NCBI GenBank assembly: GCA_035726825.1
Contig: JALNTX010000016.1
Location: 41,048-105,047, forward strand
Source of the DNA: Pseudocitrobacter sp913778145
GTDB lineage: Bacteria; Pseudomonadota; Gammaproteobacteria; Enterobacterales; Enterobacteriaceae
Direction: 5' to 3'
DNA: 64,000 nt
The position numbers were made by a program, and so were the translations under genes. The notes below the pieces were generated by a model. That model made no database searches and was not told the origin of the DNA. It was given only the letters and a program-made list of their open reading frames with translations. Of this stretch, positions 24,884 through 33,942 are shown piece by piece; the first letter of the stretch is position 1; each line of letters opens with the position of its first letter.

Positions 24884-26695
24884 TTAAAAACTCAGAACCG
24901 CATATTGTTTATCTGATTCACCAATGACTCTGAGCGTATTCTTTTCAATAACCAGCCGCGGTGGCTGTTGATATTTTTTCGTCACGTCGCCGCTAGCGGC
25001 CACCGCACAACAGAGCCAGTGCTCACCCGGCGTCAAGTCGGCGGTAAGTAAGGGAATCGACGCGCATTCGGCGAACATCACGCTGCTGTTCGGCGGCGTC
25101 ACCACCGCCTCCCCCTGGCGCGTACACGCAGGCGAGAGATCGGCAATCACGCTGACACCGTTGCGCGCGGTAATCTGACACCGCCCTTCGCCCTGCTGCG
25201 CATCGGCCTTCATCACCGCGAAACCGCCCTCGGCACTCTGCAAATGACGCGCGGTATCCAGACGATGCACACGCACGTGCCACTCGCCCGCCGGGATAAG
25301 CCAGGTGATGACGTGCACGTCGCGCCAGGGCGACCAGCGTGAAACGATCGCATTCTCCTGCATCTCAACGCTTTCGCATTCCCGACGCCCGCGCCAGTAG
25401 TTATCGTTATCAGCAAGCAGCAGCATCGAATCGCTGGCCGCATGCTTGATGCCGTAGCGTCCGCGCTCGATGGTGAAACCAAAGCGGCTGGAGTAGGCAA
25501 ATTTGGTGTACTTGGCGTCGGTATTCACATAGTTGTTCAGCTCCAGCTGGCCGGAGGTGAGCATCACGACGTGCTGCGAATGTTCACTGTGCTGCAAAAC
25601 CTGCTGCGCAGGTGCAATAACGTGAACGTCCTCCAGCGCGGGCAGCGACAGTTCTTGCGCCTGCCAGAATGGGTGCTCCGCCGGCAGTGCCAGAATCAAA
25701 AAGACCTTCAGCGCCCAGTAAGGCGATCCCGGCGAGTTATAGTCTTCACACATCGCCAGATTCGGGTAGGCGAAACCGAGTGTCAGGATCCCGTCGCGAT
25801 CGAAAATTGGTTTTTCCAGCCACCAGCGCAAATGACGCAAAATGATGCCCTTTACCACGCCCGGCGAGAAGACATCCAGCCCAGCGAATGCCACGCCGCT
25901 CCAGAAGGCGACCATGGCAAAACGATAGGTCAGACTACGGCCAAACGGCACGGAAGCGCCATCGGCAGCGGAGAGATAGATAAAGTCGCGGGCAAACAGC
26001 GTGGCGCGTTCGCGGATCGTTGCCGCACGCTGCGGATCGTCGCTGCCGTTCAGGGTCGCGTAGATCAAGCCGTAGAAATGAAAGGCCATCGAGATGTAAT
26101 AATCTTTGGGCCGCCCCGGGCCGTCGGAATACCAGCCATCGCCCAGATAGTAGGCTTCCATCATTGCGAAGCGTTTATCGATTGCCAGACGATCGTAAGG
26201 CAGCCCGGCGCGCTTAAAGCCCAGCTGCACCATAATGGCAAAGTAGTTCCAGTTGCTGTCCGGCATTTGCGAATCGGTGATTTGATCCAGCCAGCGGTGC
26301 AAATTATTCAGCTCAGCGGCGCTGAAATGCTCGGTAAAGCTACCCTGTAACAGCGCCAGCCCAAGGCCATAGGCCGCCATCTCGACCAGTCGTTGATCGT
26401 ACGGGCCGGTTTCACCCCAGTACGCCGGGCTTTGCGGATCGGTACCGAGCTTAATGGCGGTGAAATATTTGTCGCTGAAGGGCACCTCTGCCCCACCCGC
26501 CAGCAGCGGGAAAAGGCCCCACAGTGCGCGCGACAAGCCTTCCATTTCGGCAATATCCACACTGTAATGCGCGCAGGTATCGCCCAACGAGAATTGCGCC
26601 GCACCGGCGGGAAACTGTTTATCCAGCGCGCTCAACATGCTTGTGAGCGCGTTCACCACCTCTTCACGCGAAGACAATGAATTTGATTTTTCCAT
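24884..26695 (-). CDS. DUF2264 protein, probable polysaccharide-degradation enzyme
   Basis: About 603 residues, DUF2264-type. The N-terminal ~370 residues look like an (alpha/alpha) toroid, with WNYFAIMVQLGFKR and DGWYSDGPG...DYYISMAFHFYGLIY; the rest (about 390-603) is beta-rich. This two-part layout resembles some polysaccharide lyases and heparinase-like enzymes, and the family is usually found in uronate or pectin loci. No signal peptide. The start is uncertain: in-frame ATGs lie at 26743, 26722 and 26695; I prefer 26695, preceded by GAGGG and closest to the domain start (SREEVVNAL). First gene of the operon. Confidence 0.8.
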   Translation of the reverse strand: MEKSNSLSSREEVVNALTSMLSALDKQFPAGAAQFSLGDTCAHYSVDIAEMEGLSRALWGLFPLLAGGAEVPFSDKYFTAIKLGTDPQSPAYWGETGPYDQRLVEMAAYGLGLALLQGSFTEHFSAAELNNLHRWLDQITDSQMPDSNWNYFAIMVQLGFKRAGLPYDRLAIDKRFAMMEAYYLGDGWYSDGPGRPKDYYISMAFHFYGLIYATLNGSDDPQRAATIRERATLFARDFIYLSAADGASVPFGRSLTYRFAMVAFWSGVAFAGLDVFSPGVVKGIILRHLRWWLEKPIFDRDGILTLGFAYPNLAMCEDYNSPGSPYWALKVFLILALPAEHPFWQAQELSLPALEDVHVIAPAQQVLQHSEHSQHVVMLTSGQLELNNYVNTDAKYTKFAYSSRFGFTIERGRYGIKHAASDSMLLLADNDNYWRGRRECESVEMQENAIVSRWSPWRDVHVITWLIPAGEWHVRVHRLDTARHLQSAEGGFAVMKADAQQGEGRCQITARNGVSVIADLSPACTRQGEAVVTPPNSSVMFAECASIPLLTADLTPGEHWLCCAVAASGDVTKKYQQPPRLVIEKNTLRVIGESDKQYAVLSF

Positions 26696-26873
26696 CACCG
26701 CCAGAACCCTCTGCTTAGCCATCCTCGAAAGTGGCTCAAGCATAGAGAATCGGACAGGGCCTGAAATGTTAACCCGGTCACAACTGATATGATTAAATAA
26801 ACCGCAGCTTGATAAAATTTAAAACGGTGGTTTAGTGGGGGAATTAATAACGTAAAAATTTAATTCTGTTGCT

Positions 26874-27719
26874 ATGAGTACATCATTAAATGCGGAACGT
26901 CTGGAGCTAATCACGCTGAAGGATAAGGTGGCATCATTCAGCCGCCTGTACGCCAACAGCGTGCGATATCACCACTGGCATCAGTGTCTGGAAGTGTTGT
27001 ACGTCGAGGAGGGGTTCGGCGTGGTGATTGTCGATAATCGCCAGTACACCATGCGCCCGGGGCGGCTGTTTTTCTTCCCGCCGTTTACGCTGCACAAAGT
27101 GATGGTGGATGAACAAGCGCATGACACCTACCGCCGCACGATTATTCATCTCGATCAGCATGCGATTGTGCGCCTGCTGCGCGATTTTCCCGAGGCGCGC
27201 AGCCGTCTGCAAATGCTGGCGCAGCGCGCTGGCCCGGCGTTTGTCGCCGACCTCGCCGACGCGCATGCCCACGTCGATTATCTCTTTACGCTCTACGCGC
27301 AGCTTGCCGTTTGCGGGCTTAGCGCGGAGCATGTCGCCAGCCTGCTGATGGCGTTGTTGCGCATGTTGCCGCCGGTGCAGGAAAAAATGCCGGAAGGTAA
27401 CCACGGGATCGCCAGCCCGGTAATGTTCTGGATAGAAGAGAATTATCGGCAAAAATTCAGCCTCGAAAAGCTGGCGCAGGATCTCGGCAAATCACGCAGC
27501 TATCTTTCGCGACGCTTTCACGTCGAGACCGGGGAATATATTCATAACTATCTGAATACCATACGGCTGCGGCGAGCCTGCGAATTACTGCTGCATAGCC
27601 CGATGAGCGTAGCTGAGGTGGCAAGCCAGGTCGGTTTCGCCGACACCACATGGTTTATCAGCTCGTTTAAGAAAGGGATTGGCGAAACGCCGTTACAGTA
27701 TCGGAAAAATCATCGATGA
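26874..27719 (+). CDS. AraC-family regulator of the adjacent catabolic operon
   Basis: 281 residues. An N-terminal cupin-like sensor half has an HHWHQCLEVLYVEEG segment and a LFFFPP...HKV turn (about 33-80). A C-terminal double helix-turn-helix domain (about 183-281) has the expected LAQDLGKSRSYLSRRF and the AraC signature ending VGFADTTWFISSFKKGIGETPLQYRK. It is transcribed away from the DUF2264-MFS-GH88 operon across about 180 bases, so it very likely senses an uronic sugar derivative and activates that operon. The ribosome site before ATG 26874 is poor. Confidence 0.9.
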   Translation: MSTSLNAERLELITLKDKVASFSRLYANSVRYHHWHQCLEVLYVEEGFGVVIVDNRQYTMRPGRLFFFPPFTLHKVMVDEQAHDTYRRTIIHLDQHAIVRLLRDFPEARSRLQMLAQRAGPAFVADLADAHAHVDYLFTLYAQLAVCGLSAEHVASLLMALLRMLPPVQEKMPEGNHGIASPVMFWIEENYRQKFSLEKLAQDLGKSRSYLSRRFHVETGEYIHNYLNTIRLRRACELLLHSPMSVAEVASQVGFADTTWFISSFKKGIGETPLQYRKNHR

Positions 27720-27723
27720 AATT

Positions 27724-27748
27724 AAAAAACCCTCTCCGGAGAGAGGGT
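27724..27748 (-). terminator. Intrinsic terminator of parE
   Basis: Read on the minus strand, an 8-bp stem ACCCTCTC / GAGAGGGT with a 4-base loop is followed by six T. It lies 6 bases after the parE stop and also abuts the end of the convergent AraC gene. Confidence 0.8.
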
Positions 27749-27753
27749 CGGAA

Positions 27754-29649
27754 TCAGGCTTCAATATCCGCCATATCGCCTTTTTCCTGCAACCAGTTGC
27801 GACGGTCTTCCGAACGCTTCTTGGCCAGCAGCATATCCATCACCGCATTGGTTTGCTGTTCATCTTCATCATCAATAATCAGCTGCACCAGACGACGCGT
27901 ATTCGGATCCAGCGTGGTTTCACGCAGTTGCATCGGGTTCATTTCACCCAGCCCTTTAAAGCGCTGAACGTTCGGTTTGCCTTTCTTGCGCTTCAGCTGT
28001 TCCAGCACGCCCGCTTTCTCTTCTTCGGTCAGAGCGTAATAGACTTCTTTGCCGAGATCGATACGGTAAAGCGGCGGCAGCGCCACGTAAACGTGACCCT
28101 GTTTCACCACCGAGCGGAAATGTTTCACAAACAGCGCGCACAGCAGCGTCGCGATGTGCAGACCATCGGAGTCCGCATCCGCAAGGATACAGATCTTGCC
28201 GTAACGCAGCTGGCTGAGATCGTCGCTATCCGGATCGATACCGATCGCCACGGAGATGTCGTGCACTTCCTGCGAGGCCAGCACTTCATCGGACGAAACT
28301 TCCCAGGTGTTGAGGATCTTCCCTTTCAGCGGCATTATCGCTTGATATTCACGATCGCGCGCCTGCTTGGCGGAACCGCCCGCGGAGTCACCTTCCACGA
28401 GGAACAGTTCGGTACGGTTGAGATCCTGCGCAGTGCAGTCTGCCAGTTTGCCTGGCAGCGCCGGGCCGCTGGTCAGTTTTTTACGCACCACTTTTTTCGC
28501 CGCGCGCATACGGCGTTGAGCGCTGGAAATCGCCATTTCGGCCAGCATTTCCGCAGCCTGAACGTTCTGGTTCAGCCACAGAGAAAACGCATCTTTCACC
28601 ACGCCAGAAACAAATGCGGCGCACTGACGCGAAGAGAGTCGTTCTTTAGTCTGACCGGCAAACTGCGGATCCTGCATTTTCACCGACAATACGTACGCGC
28701 AGCGTTCCCAGATATCTTCCGCCGTCAGCTTCACGCCGCGCGGCAGAATATTGCGGTATTCGCAGAATTCGCGCATCGCGTCGAGCAGGCCCTGACGCAG
28801 ACCGTTGACGTGGGTACCGCCCTGCATGGTTGGAATCAGGTTAACGTAGCTTTCGGTCAGCAGTTCACCGCCTTCCGGTAGCCACAGCAGCGCCCAATCA
28901 ACCGCTTCCGTTTCACCAGAGAAGGTTCCGACGAACGGCTGTTCCGGTAACGTCGGCAGGCCGTTGACCGCTTCTTTCAGGTAATCCGTCAGGCCGTCTT
29001 CATAGCGCCAGCTCTGCTCGGTGTTGTTCACTTTGTCTTTAAAAACGATTTCCACGCCAGGGCAGAGCACCGCTTTCGCTTTCAACACGTGGTTGAGGCG
29101 CGAAACGGAGAAGCGCGGGCTGTCGAAGAAGCTTTCGTCCGGCCAGAAGTGAACGCTGGTACCGGTATTGCGTTTGCCGCAGGTACCGGTCACGTGCAGG
29201 TCTTCTACTTTATCGCCATTTTCAAAGGCGATGCTGTAGACCTGGCCGTCGCGACGCACGTTCACTTCCACGCGTTTGGACAAGGCGTTAACCACCGAAA
29301 TCCCCACGCCGTGCAGGCCGCCGGAGAACTGGTAGTTTTTGTTAGAGAATTTACCGCCTGCATGCAGGCGGCAAAGAATCAGCTCGACCGCCGGTACACC
29401 CTCTTCCGGGTGAATGTCGACCGGCATGCCGCGCCCGTCGTCGATAACTTCCAGCGACTGGTCAGCATGAAGAATGACTTCGACACGTTTTGCGTGGCCC
29501 GCCAGCGCTTCATCGACGCTGTTATCGATCACTTCCTGACCGAGATGGTTAGGGCGTGTGGTATCCGTGTACATTCCCGGACGGCGGCGAACCGGCTCAA
29601 GCCCGGTGAGTACCTCAATGGCATCAGCGTTATAAGAAGATTGTGTCAT
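27754..29649 (-). CDS. parE: DNA topoisomerase IV subunit B
   Basis: 631 residues; E. coli has 630. ParE is the ATPase subunit partnering ParC (encoded at 14639-16897). The GHKL ATP-binding elements (EVIDNSVDEAL, DDGRGMP, GGLHGVGISVVNALS) and the Toprim elements (LFLVEGDSAGG, DADSDGLHI) are intact. The QKGDMADIEA end matches the family. It heads a minus-strand group whose upstream members are nudF, yqiB, cpdA and yqiA, as in E. coli. Confidence 0.98.
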   Translation of the reverse strand: MTQSSYNADAIEVLTGLEPVRRRPGMYTDTTRPNHLGQEVIDNSVDEALAGHAKRVEVILHADQSLEVIDDGRGMPVDIHPEEGVPAVELILCRLHAGGKFSNKNYQFSGGLHGVGISVVNALSKRVEVNVRRDGQVYSIAFENGDKVEDLHVTGTCGKRNTGTSVHFWPDESFFDSPRFSVSRLNHVLKAKAVLCPGVEIVFKDKVNNTEQSWRYEDGLTDYLKEAVNGLPTLPEQPFVGTFSGETEAVDWALLWLPEGGELLTESYVNLIPTMQGGTHVNGLRQGLLDAMREFCEYRNILPRGVKLTAEDIWERCAYVLSVKMQDPQFAGQTKERLSSRQCAAFVSGVVKDAFSLWLNQNVQAAEMLAEMAISSAQRRMRAAKKVVRKKLTSGPALPGKLADCTAQDLNRTELFLVEGDSAGGSAKQARDREYQAIMPLKGKILNTWEVSSDEVLASQEVHDISVAIGIDPDSDDLSQLRYGKICILADADSDGLHIATLLCALFVKHFRSVVKQGHVYVALPPLYRIDLGKEVYYALTEEEKAGVLEQLKRKKGKPNVQRFKGLGEMNPMQLRETTLDPNTRRLVQLIIDDEDEQQTNAVMDMLLAKKRSEDRRNWLQEKGDMADIEA

Positions 29650-29676
29650 GATCTGTTCGTAGGTAATGGGAGCGGC

Positions 29677-30252
29677 TTAATGCAGCCCCAGAAAGTCGAT
29701 AATCTGTGTGAAATGATCTTCAAAACCAACAAATGCGTGATTACCGCCCTCCTCTACCGTTTGGCGGCAGGAGGCGAAATAGTCAACGGCCTGGCGGTAA
29801 TCAAGCACTTCATCGCCCGTTTGCTGTAGCAACCAGATGAGATCCGGCGCTTCCAGCGGGTCAATTCGCATCACTTTGAGATCGTAAATATGGCGAGACT
29901 CTAGCACATAATGCTCACCCGTGTAGGGATTCTCGTTCGGACCGAGGAAGTTCGTCAGCAGCTCATACGGGCGTATCGCCGGGTTCACTACCACGGCGGG
30001 CAGCATGAAGCACTGCGACAGCCAGGTGGCGTAATAGCCACCCAGTGAGGAACCGACCACGCCCAGCGGTTCGCCGCCGTGCTTTAACACCAGCGCTTCC
30101 AGCATCTCTGCGGCTTCAGCGGGATATGATGGCAGCTGCGGAATCACCATGGTGATATCCGGGTAATGCTCCGCCAGCCACGTTTTCAGCGCCGTCGCTT
30201 TGGCAGACCAGGGCGAGCTGTTAAACCCGTGCAGATAGAGAAGTGTAGCCAT
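29677..30252 (-). CDS. yqiA: Esterase YqiA (alpha/beta hydrolase)
   Basis: 191 residues. Alpha/beta hydrolase; E. coli YqiA hydrolyses palmitoyl-CoA and p-nitrophenyl esters in vitro. The nucleophile motif GSSLGG places Ser69; QTGDEVLDY and GGNHAF provide the acid and histidine. The ATG at 30252 shares its A with the cpdA TGA stop (TGATG), so translation is coupled. An upstream in-frame ATG at 30306 lies inside cpdA and is not supported by similarity. It is two or three residues shorter at the C-terminus than in E. coli. Confidence 0.94.
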   Translation of the reverse strand: MATLLYLHGFNSSPWSAKATALKTWLAEHYPDITMVIPQLPSYPAEAAEMLEALVLKHGGEPLGVVGSSLGGYYATWLSQCFMLPAVVVNPAIRPYELLTNFLGPNENPYTGEHYVLESRHIYDLKVMRIDPLEAPDLIWLLQQTGDEVLDYRQAVDYFASCRQTVEEGGNHAFVGFEDHFTQIIDFLGLH

Positions 30253-31079
30253 CAGTATCCTTCTGACGCCGTATCCGGGTGAAACTCCGCCCCGGCAAGG
30301 CGGCAAACTTCGGTGGTCAGCGAACCGTCAGCATGCAGCTCCAGCCAGCGCCAGCCTGGCGAAACGGTATCCAGCGTAAAGTTGGCACAGTGAGGTTTAA
30401 ACTGCACGCAGGTGGATGGCGTCGCCATCATCCGTCGACCGTTCCAGTCGAGATCCAGTTCCTGATGAATATGACCGCACAACAGGTGCTTCACCTTCGG
30501 GAAATTCACCAGCACGTTATCCAGCGACGCGGCGTTGCGCAGGCTGTGTTGATCGAGCCAGCTACATCCCGCAGGCAGCGGGTGATGATGCAACAGCAGC
30601 AGCGTATAACGTTCCGGCGCCTCCGCCAGCCGTTTTTCCAGCCACTCCAGTTGAAAGTCGCTCAGTTCGCCGTGAGGCACGCCAAAGACCTGACTGTCGA
30701 GCAGCAGGATTTGCCAGTGCTCGCCCACCATTACGCGCTTAGCCGGGGAGATCCCCGCGTCCTGGAGCGTGCTGTACATGGCGGGTTGAAAGTCATGGTT
30801 GCCCGGCAGCCAAACGCAGGGCGCAGAAAACCGCGCGATGCCTTCAGCGAAATGCTGATAGGCCGCGGAGGTGTGATCCTGCGCTAAGTCGCCGGTTGCG
30901 ACAACCAGATCGACTTCACGCTGCGAAGCGTTAATCGCTTCGAGCACGGCGTGATAACTGTCCCAGGTATTCACGCCCAACAGCGTTTCACTCTTTTTAG
31001 CGAACAGGTGAGTATCAGTAATTTGCAGTAACCTGACACTGGCCCCACCAGCCAGAGGAAGGTTTAACAGGCTTTCCAA
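30252..31079 (-). CDS. cpdA: 3',5'-cyclic-AMP phosphodiesterase CpdA
   Basis: 275 residues, E. coli length. Metallophosphoesterase that hydrolyses cAMP to AMP and so tunes CRP signalling. The five metal-binding motifs are present: D22-x-H24 (DTHLF), GDLAQD (D64), GNHD (N94, H95), the HHHPLP run and GHIHQE. It sits between yqiB and yqiA in the conserved nudF-yqiB-cpdA-yqiA-parE order. Confidence 0.97.
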   Translation of the reverse strand: MESLLNLPLAGGASVRLLQITDTHLFAKKSETLLGVNTWDSYHAVLEAINASQREVDLVVATGDLAQDHTSAAYQHFAEGIARFSAPCVWLPGNHDFQPAMYSTLQDAGISPAKRVMVGEHWQILLLDSQVFGVPHGELSDFQLEWLEKRLAEAPERYTLLLLHHHPLPAGCSWLDQHSLRNAASLDNVLVNFPKVKHLLCGHIHQELDLDWNGRRMMATPSTCVQFKPHCANFTLDTVSPGWRWLELHADGSLTTEVCRLAGAEFHPDTASEGY

Positions 31080-31104
31080 ATGGTGTCCTTAGGTTTCACG
31101 ATGC

Positions 31105-31524
31105 TTAAACCGGAATCGCCATCGCTCCATATGCTAAACAGTAACGTAACCAGTCAGCCAGAAACTGGTTAATTTGATGCTTTTCGTCGCGTTGATGCAA
31201 CTTTTTATTAGGATAATCATATCGTGCTTTGAAGCGAAAAATCTGCTGACTTGAACACACTTCAGCCACCATTGCATCATGATACAGGCGTACCGTCATG
31301 GACGGCAGGCTCCAGTAGCTGACTTTCGGGTGCGTCTGTTCTATCTCAACCAGCGTCGTGTAACGCGTCGATTCGACAATCGTTAACCGATAATGCGCAT
31401 TCGCCACCTGATAGTTCACTGCGTCGCCGGGCGCATCTGTGCGCGGCAGTAAGCGGCGTAGCTGGGCGAAATTGGTTTCGCACAGCCGCATCATTTCAGG
31501 AAAGTCAGGTGTATAGCGCTTCAT
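31105..31524 (-). CDS. yqiB: DUF1249 protein YqiB
   Basis: 139 residues, almost the same as E. coli YqiB (140). Conserved enterobacterial protein of unknown biochemical role with the invariant stretches MKRYTPDFPEMMRLCE and WSLPSMTVRLYHDAMVAEV. The ATG overlaps the nudF stop by 4 bases (ATGA), indicating coupling. The longer frame reaching back to 31620 lies within nudF and is discounted. Confidence 0.93.
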   Translation of the reverse strand: MKRYTPDFPEMMRLCETNFAQLRRLLPRTDAPGDAVNYQVANAHYRLTIVESTRYTTLVEIEQTHPKVSYWSLPSMTVRLYHDAMVAEVCSSQQIFRFKARYDYPNKKLHQRDEKHQINQFLADWLRYCLAYGAMAIPV

Positions 31525-32153
31525 TTTAACCACTCTTGTCGTAAGTCTTGATAATGCAGCTGCAGCCATTGCAAAGCGATGACCGTCGCCGCGTTGTCGA
31601 TTTTTCCCTCTTCTACCCACTGATAAGCGCGTTCCCGACTTACCACATGAACCCGAATATCTTCGTTTTCGTCCGCCAGGCCATGAATACCTTTGGCCGT
31701 CGTTGCATCCACTTCGCCCGCTAATATCGTGAGGCGCTCGCTGGTTCCCCCAGGGCTTGCCAGGTAACTCAGCATTTTTTTCGTGCGCCCGACGATTAAG
31801 CCGGCCTCTTCCACCGCTTCGCGGCGCGCCACATCTTCAATCGTTTCGCCTTCTTCAATCATACCGGCGACCATCTCCAGCAACCACGGGCTTTCGCTGG
31901 TGTCGAAGGCGGCGATGCGGATCTGCTCAATCAGCACAACTTCATCGCGCACAGGGTCAAAGGGTAGCAAGACTGCGGCGTGACCGCGCTCAAAAATTTC
32001 GCGTTTTACTTCGCCACTCATTTCTCCGTTGAATAAACGGTGACGAAAACGATACAAATCAAGCGAAAAAAAACCGCTGTACAGCGTTTCCCGTGCAATA
32101 ATTTCTACATCGTTTTTCGAGAACGTAACCACTGAGTCATTCGTCTTAGTCAT
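31521..32153 (-). CDS. nudF: ADP-ribose pyrophosphatase NudF
   Basis: 210 residues. Nudix hydrolase that cleaves ADP-ribose to AMP and ribose-5-phosphate. The full Nudix box G-x5-E-x7-RE-U-x-EE-x-G-U is at G97-L119. ATG 32153 (GGAA 9 bases upstream) fits the family start; ATG 32171 is an alternative six residues longer. It is divergent from tolC, and the shared 200-base region carries the mar box. Confidence 0.96.
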   Translation of the reverse strand: MTKTNDSVVTFSKNDVEIIARETLYSGFFSLDLYRFRHRLFNGEMSGEVKREIFERGHAAVLLPFDPVRDEVVLIEQIRIAAFDTSESPWLLEMVAGMIEEGETIEDVARREAVEEAGLIVGRTKKMLSYLASPGGTSERLTILAGEVDATTAKGIHGLADENEDIRVHVVSRERAYQWVEEGKIDNAATVIALQWLQLHYQDLRQEWLK

Positions 32154-32252
32154 GATTGGTTCCAATTGCATTTGTGCTGAAATTGTGGATTTCGGGTCAG
32201 TTTGGCTACCGTTTAGCTGACTGTATGCTAGATTGATGCAAATTAACGCCGC

Positions 32253-32271
32253 ATGGCACATTACGCCAACT
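32253..32271. promoter_or_regulatory. mar/sox/rob box upstream of tolC
   Basis: The 19 bases starting ATGGCACATT at 32253 fit the MarA/SoxS/Rob consensus AYnGCACnnWnnRYYAAAY with one mismatch. It lies about 80 bases before the tolC start, consistent with the known marbox control of tolC in E. coli. Confidence 0.75.
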
Positions 32272-32353
32272 TTTTAAACTGGCAGACTCTGATACAATCG
32301 GCGAATATTTTTCTGAATTAGATCAGCGCTAAGCTTCACAACAAGGAATGCAA

Positions 32354-33772
32354 ATGAAGAAATTGCTCCCCATCCTTATTGGCCTGAGCCTTACGGGTTT
32401 CAGCGCAATGAGCCAGGCAGAGAACCTGCTGCAAGTGTATCAGCAGGCGCGTTTAAGCAACCCTGACCTGCGGAAATCCGCAGCAGATCGCGATGCTGCC
32501 TTTGAAAAGATCAACGAAGCGCGTAGCCCACTGTTGCCACAGCTTGGCCTGGGTGCTGATTATACCTATACCAATGGCTATCGCGACAACAACGGCGTCA
32601 ACTCTAACGTTAGCAGCGCGTCGTTACAGTTAACGCAAACGTTGTTTGATATGTCGAAATGGCGTGCCCTGACCCTGCAAGAAAAAAGTGCGGGCATTCA
32701 GGATGTCACTTATCAGACTGACCAGCAGCAGCTTATTCTGAACACGGCGACGGCCTACTTTAACGTGCTGAGCGCGATTGATGCACTTTCCTATACTGAA
32801 GCGCAGAAACAGGCTATCTACCGTCAGTTGGATCAAACCACTCAGCGCTTTAACGTCGGTCTGGTTGCTATCACCGACGTTCAGAACGCCCGTTCACAAT
32901 ACGATACCGTATTGGCGAACGAAGTGACCGCGCGTAACAACCTCGATAACGCGGTTGAAGCGCTGCGTCAGGTCACCGGTAACTACTACCCGGAACTCTC
33001 CTCGCTGAACGTTGACAGCTTCTCTACCGACAAGCCGAAAGCGGTCAATGCACTGCTGAAGGAAGCGGAAAGCCGCAACCTGTCGCTGTTACAGGCGCGT
33101 CTGAGCCAGGATTTGGCCCGTGAACAGATTCGTCAGGCACAGGACGGCCACCTGCCAACTCTGGACCTGAACGCGTCTACCAGCGTGTCCAACACCAAAT
33201 ATGACGGCAGCAAAACCGGTGGTTCCACCTATGCTGACCGCGATATCGGCCAGAACTCTATCGGCCTGAGCTTCAACCTGCCAATCTATAGCGGCGGTTC
33301 GGTGACATCTCAGGTGAAACAGGCACAGTACAACTTCGTTGGCGCAAGCGAGCAGTTGGAAAGCGCACACCGTACCGTAGTGCAGACCGTGCGTTCCTCC
33401 TTCAACAACGTCAATGCCTCTATCAGCAGCATCAACGCCTATAAACAAGCTGTTGTCTCTGCGCAGAGTTCATTAGACGCGATGGAAGCCGGTTACTCGG
33501 TGGGTACTCGTACCATCGTTGACGTGTTGGATGCGACCACCACGCTGTATAACGCCAAACAGCAGCTCTCCAGTGCGCGTTATAACTACCTGATTAACCA
33601 GCTGAATATCAAATCTGCGCTCGGCACCCTGAACGAACAGGATCTCCAGGCGCTGAACAGCACGCTGGGTAAACCGGTTTCAACGACGCCTGAGTCTGTT
33701 GCCCCGGAAAACCCGCAGCAGGATGCTTCCGCAGACGGCTATAACGGCGCGACCACCACCGCGAACCGTTAA
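32354..33772 (+). CDS. tolC: Outer-membrane efflux channel TolC
   Basis: 472 residues with a 22-residue signal peptide (MKKLLPILIGLSL...SQA, cleavage before ENL). TolC trimers form the outer-membrane beta-barrel and periplasmic tunnel used by AcrAB, type I secretion and other pumps. The two tandem OEP repeats are evident. Compared with E. coli (493 residues) the extracellular loop around residue 280 and the C-terminal tail are shorter and divergent (ends NGATTTANR), as expected for surface-exposed or flexible parts. An ATG two codons upstream exists (32348). Confidence 0.97.
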   Translation: MKKLLPILIGLSLTGFSAMSQAENLLQVYQQARLSNPDLRKSAADRDAAFEKINEARSPLLPQLGLGADYTYTNGYRDNNGVNSNVSSASLQLTQTLFDMSKWRALTLQEKSAGIQDVTYQTDQQQLILNTATAYFNVLSAIDALSYTEAQKQAIYRQLDQTTQRFNVGLVAITDVQNARSQYDTVLANEVTARNNLDNAVEALRQVTGNYYPELSSLNVDSFSTDKPKAVNALLKEAESRNLSLLQARLSQDLAREQIRQAQDGHLPTLDLNASTSVSNTKYDGSKTGGSTYADRDIGQNSIGLSFNLPIYSGGSVTSQVKQAQYNFVGASEQLESAHRTVVQTVRSSFNNVNASISSINAYKQAVVSAQSSLDAMEAGYSVGTRTIVDVLDATTTLYNAKQQLSSARYNYLINQLNIKSALGTLNEQDLQALNSTLGKPVSTTPESVAPENPQQDASADGYNGATTTANR

Positions 33773-33786
33773 GCTCAACGCTGCGT

Positions 33787-33819
33787 AAAAACGCCACGCC
33801 TAATACGCGTGGCGTTTTA
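33787..33819 (+). terminator. Intrinsic terminator after tolC
   Basis: An 11-bp stem AAAACGCCACG / CGTGGCGTTTT closes a 10-base loop; the 3' arm ends in the T run. It lies 15 bases after the tolC stop. Confidence 0.8.
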
Positions 33820-33942
33820 CATTGCGCAGAACGTAAGGCAACGTAAAGATCCCCCTGTTTCTTCCCCTTCTCGCTTCATTTTCAACCAGTCATCCACTAT
33901 CCTGAGCGCTAATGCTCTACCACTGGGTCCAGGAAGATAACG

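Noticed and set aside
25442..26350. 302-codon open frame opposite the DUF2264 gene
   Set aside because: The DUF2264 frame has domain similarity and operon context; the antisense frame has neither.
27679..28881. 400-codon open frame opposite parE
   Set aside because: Antisense shadow; low-complexity Phe/His/Arg-rich translation and runs through the parE terminator.
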